Shown: piece by piece, positions 37,901-47,175 of the stretch
How the letters are laid out: every line of letters starts with the position of its first letter
How positions within the stretch are numbered: position 1 is the stretch's first letter
Assembly (NCBI GenBank): GCA_030704615.1
Contig: CM060731.1
Coordinates: 13,082,001 to 13,146,000 of the forward strand
Source: Takakia lepidozioides
Taxonomy: Eukaryota; Streptophyta; Takakiopsida; Takakiales; Takakiaceae
DNA length: 64,000 bases
Direction of reading: 5' to 3'
Translations under genes and position numbers: made by a program
Notes under the pieces: model-generated
The model's input: only the letters and a program-made list of their open reading frames with translations
What the model was told of the DNA's origin: nothing
Database searches by the model: none

Positions 37901-40889
37901 GTCAACGTTTGTTGGACTGGTCATTGTATGCTCAGGATCAACCATTACACTTAATTGAAAAGATCATGGAGATCCTGGCTTCAGATTGGGAATACGGACC
38001 TCCTGGTCTTAACATAAAGGCTATTACAAAAACAATTTGCGGGCAGCTCAAGTACCAACGAAATAAGCTGTTCAAAAATTACTATAGTGTGGGGCTGCCC
38101 AAACCCCATCATGTGCCAGACAAGACATGGGCACAACTAGTTGTTAGTTGGGGTTCCACTGATTTCAAGAAATTTCAGGCAAATGGTGTCAAGGCGCGGG
38201 GATGTGTGAAGAATACATCTCGATCAGGTCGCAGTGGAATCAGCGGTGTTGTAGCACGACTGGTATACTTCTCTTACAACATAGGAAGTTCCCACATTGT
38301 TTTGCATTGACAAACTTTATGTGTTGGGTTTTTTTGGCTGGAGCTCAGAGTCTATTCCTATCACCATTGAATTAGTACACATTGCTACTACTTGGGGGCC
38401 TTCTCAGAGTTGGGCGCCAGCAAGAAACTAAGCACTCTTATTGAGGGGGAGTCATTGACGCTATCCTAGATAATTCTTTACTGTTGGCAGTGTGCTATGC
38501 TAGTCATTAACACTTGCAAGTTTGTTGCAATCACAGGAGAAGGAGACTGGACGTACACCAAGTTTGCAGGAGATCGCCGGTAGCGCCAGGAGTGACAAAG
38601 GCTACGGCTCGGGGTGTACAGGCAGTGCAGCCACAACGGTATATAAACTCAGTACCAATTCTGGTGTGAATTACATATTCGTGATTTCCATGCCATTGCT
38701 AGTTGCCGTTTGGTTCTGTTTTCTTACTAGTTCATCAGTCAGTGTAGTGAATTGTTACTTTGGAGGTGTTCTATGTGATGGGGCAGGGAATTGGTTCACT
38801 AGCAGCTCGCCTCGATGCTATGGAAAACAAACAAGTGCAGATGGAAGCCAGCTCCAAGGCAGCTTTGGAAGCAGTCCAAGGCCAACTGGAGGCAGCAGCT
38901 GCATTCAACATTGCGCTCGCAGCTAAACTTGGCATGAATGTGCCAGATTCGGAACCTACAGGTCCACCATGCACCACCTTTGCGCCACACACAACAAATG
39001 AGACTATTTCTCATGTTATGGGCTCACCACTCAACCTGTTCAAGGCAGTTTCTTCACCGCCACCAAAGCCAAACACAATAGGCTCATTGTTTGGGCTTTC
39101 AGAAATGGAGGGGGATGATGACATGGAGGGTTGGTCTGAAGGTGAACTCAATCCATCCCCCCATATTGTTGAGGCAACTGCAAAGTGTTCATCCGTTTTG
39201 TTGTCCCCTACACCAGTAGCACTTCCGGCATATGTACTACCCTCTCAATATGCCTGTGAGGTCTCCATGAATTTGCAGAGTGCCCCACAGAAAGGTGTGT
39301 CTTTTGTACATGATAATCATGTACAAGTTGTTGGTAATTGCCCTTCGGCAACTGAGAGGCAGAAACACATCCTTATACTTGACTTGAATGGATTGTTATG
39401 TGAGAGCAGACTACGAACAAGGGAACACCTAGAGCCCACTGTCACCTCCAGACCTGGGTGTCAGGAGTTTCTGGACCGATGCCTTCAGATTTTTGATGTA
39501 GGTGTATGGTCTTCCATGTCATTGAGTAATGTCCTTCCAGTTGTGAAAGCATTGTTTCCTGGGAAGCAACCAAAGATGGTGCTTCACCAAGACTATTGTG
39601 ACCAACCTGTGGGAATGGTGGACCCTCTCAATCCTTCTAAAACTGTCATGTACAAGAACTTATGTAAGTTTTGGAAGGACTACAGCCATTACAATCCAAC
39701 CAATACTTTGCTGGTGGACGATTCCCCACTCACTTGCTTACCCAACCCTGCAAATAATTGCATCTTCCCGTATCCATGGAAGTTGAGGGATCAGCCAAAC
39801 TGCAAGAGGCTTATGAAAGAATTACTGCCTTGGTTAGAGGGTGTATCCAAGGCTGCACACATCCCTGAGTATGTGTCAGGGCACCCATACAGATATGGGC
39901 AGCCCAACTACTTGTTCAATACTGCAGCCATGGGTAGTGGATCACAACAATCTGCAAAGGCATCCGAACCAGGGCTTCCTGCTGCCAGAGTTCCAACGAC
40001 TTTGCCTCCCGATGCAACAACAAAGCATAATCAAAGAAAGGTGAGAGCAAAAGATTCAATGCTTGGGCGCGTGGGTGGATTTGTATTGTTAATGCTACTT
40101 CACAATGTGTGTCATTCGTGCTATTCTCATTTTTTGATCATGTGTCATTCAATATGCAGATGGTGAAACCAGTGAAGCGTTCAATGGGCAGGGAAAGCAC
40201 AATATGTGCTATCAATCAGACTACAACCACAGTGGATGTAACTGAACCATGGGGTGACCAACAAAATCCGCACAGTGTAAGTACTTCCTTTGTCCTCTTT
40301 TGTTTCCTTGTCTGATGCTGGATCAATACACCCCCTATGTATCGCTGTGTAGCTGCAGGATTGACAACCTACAAAGGTAGTTTTGTGACATCGTCCTACC
40401 ACATCCATGTTGACCATGCAGAACCTGCTATCAACTAGGTATGGCACCGTTCCACCTTTGATCATGTCAGCATGGAGTATAGAGACAGGCAAATGCAATT
40501 CAGAATTGGAAGTACTGCAATAGGTAGGGTTGGGGTGTTTGCTGGAAGAACGAGGATGCATTTTGCAGGAGTGCCAAGCTGTCAGTCTCTGTTCTCCAGG
40601 GTTCATTTCTGATATAGGAATCTGGTTTTTGTTGCAGTTTCAGATCGGCGACAAGGTGTTATTGTTTGATCCTTGTGCACCAAAAAGAAGGGCAGGTGTG
40701 GGATATATTGCTGGATTTCCGAAAGCAAATGTGCCAGACAACTATTACCGTATCCATGTGAAATCGGTCATGATTTCAGAGGTTGTGTTGCCGTACCCGG
40801 ACTACTCTGTTACCCCTAATCATACCACATTGGGTGACACGCAGGGAAGTGCCACCTTATGGTCTGAAAAGTTTATTAAACACGCGTGA
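34946..40889 (+). CDS. TnpA-like CACTA accessory protein with inserted FCP1-type HAD phosphatase domain
   Basis: TnpA proteins bind subterminal repeats and assist excision. Proposed exons: 34946-35079, 35213-35540, 37004-38262, 38537-38638, 38766-40040, 40160-40276 and 40638-40889, all GT-AG, giving about 1,155 residues. Order of parts: basic N-terminus; acidic stretch; Pro/Tyr-rich linker; a plant Transposase_24-like region (RRKFFISCDELGNP, QWMTALRGQC, KNYYSVG); a short helical stretch; the HAD domain (39364-39900); and a C-terminal domain (FQIGDKVLLF, VLPYPDYSV, LWSEKFIKHA) resembling the end of plant TnpA-like proteins. The start codon lies 29 bp from that of the divergent transposase. Exon 3 needs a one-base frame change near 37346, so this copy may be inactive or the assembly may have an indel. 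The exon model is mine and lacks transcript support. Confidence 0.7.
35575..36210 (-). mobile_element. LINE fragment nested in the TnpA-like gene's intron 2
   Basis: Minus-strand frames give VQWTREKSQTG, RSIVDYIIM and DIATSDQFLVWNEI, the C-terminal end of a LINE endonuclease (Asp/Ser-Asp-His block changed to SDQ). A frame change leads to NWWTNEIKLKIAERRALYKE and ARYYQLRKDINQLV, the region before the reverse transcriptase. The RT is absent. The fragment is antisense to its host gene and inside the CACTA element, so it inserted after the gene structure formed. Confidence 0.75.
39364..39900 (+). other. FCP1/NLI-interacting-factor-like HAD phosphatase domain within the TnpA-like gene
   Basis: About 180 residues encoded in exon 5. 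HAD motif I is ILDLNGLLCES (first Asp at 39381-39383). A middle part has WSSMSLSNV and a KALFPGKQ stretch. The second hallmark is TNTLLVDDSPLTC, followed by NNCIFPYPW and LLPWLEGVSKA. This is the layout of plant FCP1-like proteins (LDLNGLL ... LLLDDSP ... FPY ... L..L), which remove phosphate from proteins such as the RNA polymerase II tail. The second Asp of the DxD signature is Asn here, as also occurs in plant relatives, so catalytic activity is uncertain. It sits in one open exon of 425 codons with the transposon coding on both sides, so fusion looks real and not just adjacent. Confidence 0.85.
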
Positions 40890-41813
40890 TATTGAAGATG
40901 CTACAAGTTTAGTTTAGTTTTCTTTATGGATTGAAGGTTGCTGAGACAGGTGAACAAAACTGCTCTTCTGACATGAACAATATTTTTTGAATTGATGCTC
41001 TTGCTATTCTCATGTATGATCACAAGATCCCCTTGTTCAAAGGCAACTTCATTTTCCCACATCAAGCCAAATTAAACTTGTGTAGACATGAATGTGGTAT
41101 TTTGCTGGTTGTTTGCTATATTTAATATTAATAACATTACTACTGGTCAATGTGGTTCATAATACAATTATTATCCATGTTTTAAATAATCTTTTGTTTA
41201 AATGAAACAAAACAAATCAAAATTCTAAAACAATAATATATTACATATTAAATCAAGCAGCAATGGCTTTTGGGGTGCTATCCCATTTATTATAAGAATA
41301 ATAATAATAATAATATGACTATTCATTTTGGCATTTGTCAACAAATAATAATTGTTTACTTTTCATCCAATAGGAATAAAACAGTGGATGTGACAGTATT
41401 CACACTAGTGTCATTGCGATCACACCACGACTTGAACCTGGTGTTAAATCTGTGTGAGAGAGTCCGTAAGAAGAGCCCTTAATATCTATTATTTATTTAA
41501 TAATTCTGATGGACTCTATTACGTGGCATTCCCTTTGACATACATGTGGCAAACATGGTGGCGCCGAGGTGTAATAAGTACCGTAGAAAGACCATTAAGA
41601 TTACTTAGTCAAAATAGTAGTTGAACTAACCAGTCAAAATATCCGTCAAAAGAGCCACCTAAGCCTACTGCCACATCAGGTGCAAGTTTGGTGTGAGATG
41701 GTTTTTTTCACAGGACCAAGAAAGTTCACATGTGGTGCAAAGGACTAGGTTAACCTAACACCAAGGGGGGGGTGTGAACTTGCGCTTTTTTCACACCAAA
41801 ATGTGTGAGAAGA
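40890..41813. other. CACTA right subterminal region
   Basis: The AT-rich middle includes an (AAT)n stretch near 41295-41315. From 41690 on, several TTCACAC, GTGTGA and TTCACATG words recur, matching those at the left end. These are candidate TnpA-binding repeats. No gene here. Confidence 0.6.
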
Positions 41814-41844
41814 GGCGTTAAAAAAACCAGTTTCTGTACTAGTG
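41814..41844 (-). repeat. CACTA right terminal inverted repeat
   Basis: 31 bp ending TAGTG at 41844 and followed by AGG. It pairs with 29076-29106. Confidence 0.93.
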
Positions 41845-43429
41845 AGGCCGAGTCTGGTGAGAGGGCAAAACAGGCTGAAATAGGTCAAAGAAGAAGGTGC
41901 CCTCACCACATTGTCCTGACCTTGTGTCATGACCCAACTGAAGTGAATCACACAGCAAATCCATGTACTGACATTGCCAAATGAAGGAAAGTTATATGGG
42001 CCCAGGTTTCTGTGCAAGGAAGATTGTTACCGTGCGAAGCCCAACCACTTCAACTTCCTCGCCAACTTTAATTATCCCCTGTTCCACACACCCTGTGACC
42101 ACTGTTCCACGCCCCTGTACATTCACATACCCATATGTAGACCAGCATCATCAGTGAAGGAGGGCACATAACAGCATCATGTCGACTACATTTCATCTTC
42201 ACACTTTCTTTTTGTCTCTTCAAATATCAAGATTGTCCACATTCATCAATGTCTTGCCAAAGCACAGATGATCGAGAAAACACAGAATAATTTCAAAGCA
42301 TACACCGCATGACTGTGCCATACCACAGTGTTATAGAATACGGACTACATGTTTGCCTATGCATGTCCAAAAGAAGGCACACATTACATTACATAGATCA
42401 AAGTGAAGATCTAGACTCCTTACCATATTTGTTTGCTAAAGAAGGACTTGGAACATTGGGTGTCCAAGTTTACGTACCACTGGAAACAAAGCACCAGCAA
42501 AACTCTGTAAGGTACTTCAAACACTATCCAAGTTGAGAATCCCTTTCTATGAGTTATCGCACGCGGCTTGAAACAAACAGTCGCAACTGTTCAGTGCTAA
42601 TCTGATAAGAATAATTGATCATCATGTTGGCCAGGGAGGTCTACAGATTAGAATAATAGTGTAGAAAGCTGGCAAACCAAAACCATGATAAGCTTTATAA
42701 CATCCATGAAAGTCCAACAGTAAAGCAGAAACCAGACCAGAATCGCTGCAGGGAGAGAAAAAAAAACAAACTGGATGAGTCCACAGGGACCACAGGTCCT
42801 ACAGGACAAAATAGAATAACAAGAAAAGCCCATCAATCAGTTGTATTCAAGAGAAAAGAGAGAGAGAGAATGTGGAACAGACAATCTCGTTGAATAGCTG
42901 ACCTTGGGTATCAAAGCATCAGAAGGTCTGGAGCTGGACTTCGAGCTGCTGGAGCCCATTTATCTCCCACCCAAGTGCTGACAAAACCGACTCTCTCCGA
43001 TTGAGCTTTCCGCGGACGTTAGAAAGTACCATTTCGTTTCATTTTATTTCATTTCCCTACCTGAAGTTCATCAATATTTGAGTGGCCACTTCGAACCAGA
43101 CAATCAAAGAAAGGAGGTAAAAACTGAAAGCACTTGATCGACATATCTGCACATCCATATGATATTCCTGTTTGTGAGTGCTTGTATCCAGTTTATCCTC
43201 GAAAACATCAACACAAGCATCCAAAAACTGAGTCATCCCACCTACAAACAAACAAGACGACCACAGTGCAGCTGAGCGAGCAGAGATTGAAACACGACCT
43301 GCTAAGACCAAGCTGACTCTCCAAAAACCTTGTAAACAACAGGAAGAATACCAAATCATGGTACTAATAGTCGCCAAGAGCCCACATTTGCAAGATGGAC
43401 AAACTTCTTCACATTGTACATTGAGAAAA
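41845..43429. other. Flank of the CACTA insertion, no gene recognised
   Basis: The first ~75 bp after the AGG duplication ('GCCGAGTCTGGTGAGAGGGCAAAACAGG') continues the repeat unit interrupted by the insertion. The rest, to 43.4 kb, has no recognised coding sequence. A GA-rich tract lies near 42852-42872. Confidence 0.5.
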
Positions 43430-43545
43430 AGCCACACCTTGCGACTGCGGTTGTCCATCGTGAAGGTGGCTAGCCGCTTCCCATAGTAGTCGATGGCCAC
43501 ATCGTGCACCACATCTTCATGCCCCGATTCTAGGGTTTGAGTCCT
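43430..43545 (-). pseudogene. SEC13-like WD40 N-terminal fragment
   Basis: On the minus strand, from 43545 downward, the frame reads LESGHEDVVHDVAIDYYGKR followed by LAT. This is the N-terminus of the COPII coat/nucleoporin protein SEC13 (GHED..HDV..DYYGKR.AT). It ends after KVW without the first WD40 repeat being completed, and the only upstream ATG is followed by a stop. It is a short gene fragment within the transposon complex. SEH1 is less likely from the wording of the motif. Confidence 0.75.
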
Positions 43546-43639
43546 TGCATCCTAGTTCATTCATCCTAATTTATCCTAGCTCACTCATCCTAATTCAAAC
43601 CGAGTGTGAGGACAAATAAACCTAATAACGGCAAATGGG

Positions 43640-43835
43640 TGGGCCGCGGAAGAGCCACATGAGCCCGAGTGTTTGCTTTACGTGAGGCAAGTAGAAGGAG
43701 AAGTCAATAGGGAGTCGAGCCCAGATTGGATCAAGGGGATCTTGGAGAAATACCAAGATGTGATGTCGGGGCAGTTGCAGGGTTGAGTGGACAAAAAACG
43801 GCAGATCCTGCTCCATGAAAGTCCATGACCAAAAA
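43640..43835 (+). pseudogene. gypsy pol: segment preceding the RT core
   Basis: The plus frame gives ECLLYVRQVEGEV and PDWIKGILEKYQDVM, resembling the '...ILEEY.DVFP..LP..LPP.R' segment at the start of the gypsy RT region. A stop follows the LQG. It lies in the proper order before the RT/RNase H piece at 44155. Confidence 0.65.
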
Positions 43836-43849
43836 AACAAAGTTGAGGA

Positions 43850-44150
43850 TACTATCCCAAAATATTTTTTAAGTGATAGATAATGGTATACTGAACATAT
43901 TTAGTAAAGAGTCCTATCCCAAATATTAAAGATAATTCATTAAATATTTTAGTATATTATTTAGAGAAATTATGAAAAACTAAAAATTAGTGTTTACAAA
44001 AAAAATTCAATATGACACCTGGCCATTGAAGATTATAGGTTTTTATACTTCTAGAAAAAAAATGACACCCAAAATCCTAAAAACAAGATGAGCTATGGAC
44101 TTTTAAAAAAATGCCTATTTTTTTGACATATATTAGTTCATATGAACACC
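43850..44150. other. AT-rich segment replacing the gypsy RT core
   Basis: About 300 bp of AT-rich DNA with repeated 'CTATCCCAAA.ATT' words. It sits where roughly 170 residues of RT core are expected. A similar AT-rich segment replaces the integrase core at 45663-46318. Confidence 0.5.
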
Positions 44151-44154
44151 TTTT

Positions 44155-44510
44155 GTGGCCAAGCTTTTGCCGAATTGAAGCACCGGATGGCGAAAATCCC
44201 AGTTTTGAAGAGAGTTCGACCGTCCGTTTGAGATTCACGCAGATGCGTCGGACTTCGCGATTGGGGGTGTGTTAATGCATGAAGGGCATCCATTGGCTTA
44301 CGAAAGTAAGAAACTGAACTAAGTGGAGCGACGGTGGCCTACGCATGAGAAAGAAATGAAAACAGTGGTGCACTGATGTGGCGCTACTATGTTGGTTCCA
44401 ACCCGGTGAAGATGTTCACGGACAATGTCACGGTGAAGTATTTTGCCACATATCATAAGTTGTCCCCAAAACAAATTAGGTGGCAAGACACTTTTCGAGC
44501 TTTTGGTCAC
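44155..44510 (+). pseudogene. gypsy RT C-terminus and RNase H
   Basis: Reads FAELKHRMAKIPVL, then after a frame change FEIHADASDFAIGGVLMHEG and LAYESKKLN, then MFTDNVTVKYFATYHKLSPK and RWQDTF. This is the standard end of RT into RNase H of Ty3/gypsy pol. Several stops are present. It ends abruptly at the inversion breakpoint. Confidence 0.85.
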
Positions 44511-44690
44511 CAACGGGCTTGCACTGTTCTTGGGGTTACTACTCTATATAATTTTGTAGGTGTCCGCAGGGGTTTCACAACCAGCCAAATCCAAAATTGG
44601 TGCACCACCACTAGCTAGACCCTTGACTCCCTGTGATGAGTTGCGGTGAGTCTTGGCCTACCCACCACAATTCCAATGGACGTAGTACGT
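44511..44690 (-). repeat. LTR fragment (inverted part)
   Basis: The reverse complement matches 26122-26291 of the 5' LTR ('CCATTGG', 'GGTGGTGGTGCACCA', 'GGCTGGTTGTGAAACCCC', 'ACACCTACAAAATTATAT'). It stops at 'GTTGGTGACCAAAA', just where the plus-strand fragment at 46940 takes up. Confidence 0.85.
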
Positions 44691-45120
44691 GAACAAAAGC
44701 ACGTCACTTCCGCGTTAGCCCGCACTACAAGGCAACCCCATCGGTAGCGCAGTTATAGTACGCGCACGCGCCAGGTGCGCACTAGTACGTGAACTCCCAA
44801 AGAATATGCAAGTTTCATAGCCCCTTAAATATGAGTCACCCGATTTCGGCACTACGCAAACACACGACTTGTCCAATTTATCTCTTCTTATTTTTGTAAG
44901 TTAGCATGCATTTTACATACTAGCCAACCACGCCATGCATCACCATTCCAGACAAAATATGAAACAACACATTTGGAAATGATTTCTTTATAAACAAGAT
45001 TTGTACAACACAAGTCTTTGCAATCGGATTCATGAGCTAGCTAAACCGGACTAAGCATGTCATTTCATCTCCCACAATCCAAAGTTGATGTCCCCATCAA
45101 TGCCTCTTCAGCTTTTGAGG
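44691..45120. other. Segment between LTR fragment and chromodomain
   Basis: No coding signature. Expected to hold the U3 part of the LTR and the polypurine tract, but not recognisably similar to 25815-26121. A CG-rich 'CGCGCACGCGCCAGGTGCGCAC' type stretch occurs near 44760. Confidence 0.4.
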
Positions 45121-45369
45121 TCACCCTTCGAAAGCTGCAACCCCCTCGGGTGCGTTTCTCATTTCTGAGGCCCGCACCCAAGTTGCCTCTACTTGTTGAT
45201 AGCCCTTCCATTTCACGAGATACTTTGTTTCTCGATTCTTGAACCTCCTCGACTCAAGCACTGCCTCCACCTCGAATTCCGGTTCATTTTTGTGATCCAA
45301 CAGCACATGCGGCGGACGTAACACTTGATGCCGATTCGGACGCGCTTCATCTTTGAAGTAAGGCTTCAA
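45121..45369 (-). pseudogene. Chromodomain of gypsy integrase (chromovirus)
   Basis: EFEVEAVLESRRFKNRETKY followed by LVKWKGY and ATWVRASEM is a complete chromodomain signature, which in these elements targets integration to marked chromatin. It lies directly after the integrase C-terminus, in normal order within the inverted block. Confidence 0.9.
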
Positions 45370-45650
45370 GAGCGAACGTGGAATACTGGATGCACTTTAC
45401 TGTTCGTCGGCAACTCCACCTCATACACATCCTCATTCATCACCTTCCGGATGCGAAAAGGTCCCGCATACGGAGGTACGAATTTCGGACTCACTTCCGG
45501 AGGTAGTAAAAAATTCTTGATGTTTAACCACATCTCCCTTCCAGCTTCAAATTGAATTTCCCGCCAACTCCGGTTAGCTTGCCTTTCGTAGCGCTTCCTA
45601 GCCTTGACAATGTTGTACTTTGCGCCCGGGGAAGTCACTTCCAAAAATTT
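45366..45650 (-). pseudogene. gypsy integrase C-terminal part
   Basis: Contains ARKRYERQANRSWREIQFEA and GREMWLNIKNF, followed by PKFVPPYAGPFRI, YEVELP and HPVFHVRS, the standard end of gypsy integrase. It joins the chromodomain with a frame shift or overlap. Confidence 0.9.
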
Positions 45651-45662
45651 CCAGCCGACGTG

Positions 45663-46318
45663 TAAAAAAGTATAGGGTGCAATTTATTCAGAAAAGAGAA
45701 AAATCAGAAAATATTTAAAACTAATAAAGGGTACATTATATTGTGATCAGGAAATTTAAATTGATATAGGGTCTAAAATAATGATTCATTTTTATTTAAA
45801 AAAATTACTATAGGGTTGAGATAATACCTATGAAAAATTCCAAAAATATATCCATGTTCTTAGGGGAAGGATATAGATATTTGTATATAACTTACTGGTA
45901 AAATGGTGGCTAGGTAGGATTCAAAAAATGAAAATGTGGGGGATATCGCGACAGCCTATTGATCTCCTAAATGACTAACCACACCAGTTATGGTGTTATT
46001 AAACTACTTCTCAAAAGCTAGAGGACAATTTAAATTCCAAATATGATCATATTGACAACAAGTGAGTAGATATAGGCTCAATTATTAGTTCAGTCACAAA
46101 CCCTTTCGATAGAGCGCAAAACATTTTTCTTTGAATGCTGATGATACAAATGCTTTATATGAATTTATTCCAACCAAATAAATTGGTTGAAATATTTGTT
46201 TGAAATAAAAAAAATTATAATTAAAATAAGATGTAAAAAATTCACCATATTATAAAATTATGTAATTATAGGGTAATAATAAATATCCAAAAGTCCATGA
46301 TGTTTGAAGACGTGGGCG
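45663..46318. other. AT-rich segment replacing the integrase core
   Basis: About 655 bp of AT-rich DNA with repeated 'TATAGGGT' words separates FAHVFKHHG of the integrase core from its C-terminal part, so the central catalytic region is missing. GACGTG borders both sides (45657 and 46319) and may be a duplication or chance. Confidence 0.5.
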
Positions 46319-46860
46319 AAGTAAAGTCGCCTCGTCTCCTGTGCCATTGCCGTCTCCTTGGTAGGGATGAAATGACCCATTTTACTGAACCTATCCACCA
46401 CCACCATGATTGCATCGAATCATTTTGACAGCGGCAAAGCAATCATAAAATCCATTGAGACACTCTCCCAAGACCCCTCTGGAATCGGCAAAGGTTGTAG
46501 CAGCTCCGCTTGCTTTTTGTACTCGCTCTGATTTTGCTGGCATGTGGTGCGTGTCTTGACATACTCCTCAGCCTCTTCCCTTAGTTTGGTGTAGAAATAC
46601 TCTTTCTTCAAAAGTGTCACGGCGTCGTGGGACGTAAGCGGGCCATAATGGTATTATCTCAAGAGACCATATCTGAGCCGTCCCTTCAACACGTACAGGC
46701 GTTTTTGCTTGTACCGGAGCAGTCCATTGTGCAAGCGGAACTGCGACTTAACCCCCGGCCTCAAGTCCCGCATTACGGACTTCACCATCTCATCCTTTCG
46801 GTAAGTCTTCCGGATCTTCCTTTGCAGCTTCGTCTCGCCTCTGAATATCCCCCCAAACAA
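46319..46860 (-). pseudogene. gypsy integrase N-terminal part
   Basis: Contains RLHNGLLRYKQKRLYVLKG, the zinc-binding region (its CxxC changed to TTCQQN), LLQPLPIPEGSW and SMDFMIALP, and VVVDRFSKMGHFIPTKET. The zinc site is damaged. Confidence 0.88.
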
Positions 46861-46939
46861 AAAGAGACAACAAAATGTTTAGGGTTATAGGTATTGAAAC
46901 TGAACATCTACGACAAGGGCAGTTCGCTAGGGCTCAGTT

Positions 46940-47170
46940 TTTCGTGCGAGCCGGAAAGCAACCAAGGTGTCGGACTACCAACTACCAAAAGGAATTTTCA
47001 CTAGCCCCAAAGTGGTGGATGGTCTTGTGGAGGAGTAATGGGGACCGTTATGCCCCGGTTAGCAGCCAAAGCTCCGAGTTGGCCCGGCGGCCGGTCTGGG
47101 AGTTAGGTGCGTACATCAAAGCGAGTAACTATAACTTAAAAGGGGAGTTACAAAAGTGAGGTGCGCGATA
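46940..47170 (+). repeat. LTR 3' half of the gypsy element
   Basis: Matches 26308-26554 of the 5' LTR at high similarity by eye ('CGTGCGAGCCGGAAAGC', 'AGCCCCAAAGTGGT', 'TTGGCCCGGCGGCCGGT', 'CAAAGCGAGTAACTA'). Ends GCGATA and is followed by TAGAG. Confidence 0.9.
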
Positions 47171-47175
47171 TAGAG

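Larger units (their letters stand above)
29076..41844. mobile_element. Full-length CACTA (En/Spm) DNA transposon, 12.8 kb
   Basis: The left end CACTACTACAGAAACCGG and the reverse complement of the right end, CACTAGTACAGAAACTGG, match at 26 of the first 31 positions. Both ends are flanked by AGG (29073-29075 and 41845-41847), the 3-bp duplication of CACTA elements. Subterminal DNA on both sides has repeated TTCACAC/GTGTGA words. Paralogous copies of the target at about 28665-28720 and 30475-30530 show the uninterrupted site. The element carries a Tnp2 transposase gene (minus) and a divergent TnpA-like gene (plus). Confidence 0.93.
44511..46935 (-). mobile_element. Inverted block of the gypsy element (pol C-terminus plus LTR half)
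   Basis: Going from 46935 down to 44511 the minus strand gives the pre-integrase segment (FRLHNGLLRYKQKRLYV), zinc-finger region (EYFYTKLREEAEEYVKTRTT), core start (VVVDRFSKMGHFIP), AT-rich interruption, integrase C-terminus, chromodomain and the first part of the LTR homology. Flipping the block restores the normal order between the RNase H at 44510 and the LTR half at 46940. Confidence 0.75.
25815..47170 (+). mobile_element. Ty3/gypsy retrotransposon shell, split by nested insertions
   Basis: The left border TGTCGC begins the 5' LTR and is preceded by TAGAG (25810-25814). The right LTR border (GCGATA at 47170, versus GCGACA in the 5' LTR) is followed by TAGAG (47171-47175). The left part has LTR, primer site and gag start. 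The right part has the start of the RT region, RT/RNase H, integrase, chromodomain and LTR. Chromodomain and domain order mark the chromovirus branch. About 17 kb of unrelated sequence separates the halves. Caution: ~300 bp of the U3 side of the right LTR does not resemble the 5' LTR, so two related elements joined by recombination remain possible. Confidence 0.6.

Noticed and set aside
45657-46324. GACGTG on both sides of the AT-rich segment as a target duplication
   Set aside because: Six bases can match by chance, the segment lacks matched ends, and part of the integrase core is lost, so a simple insertion does not explain it. Mentioned only as a possibility.
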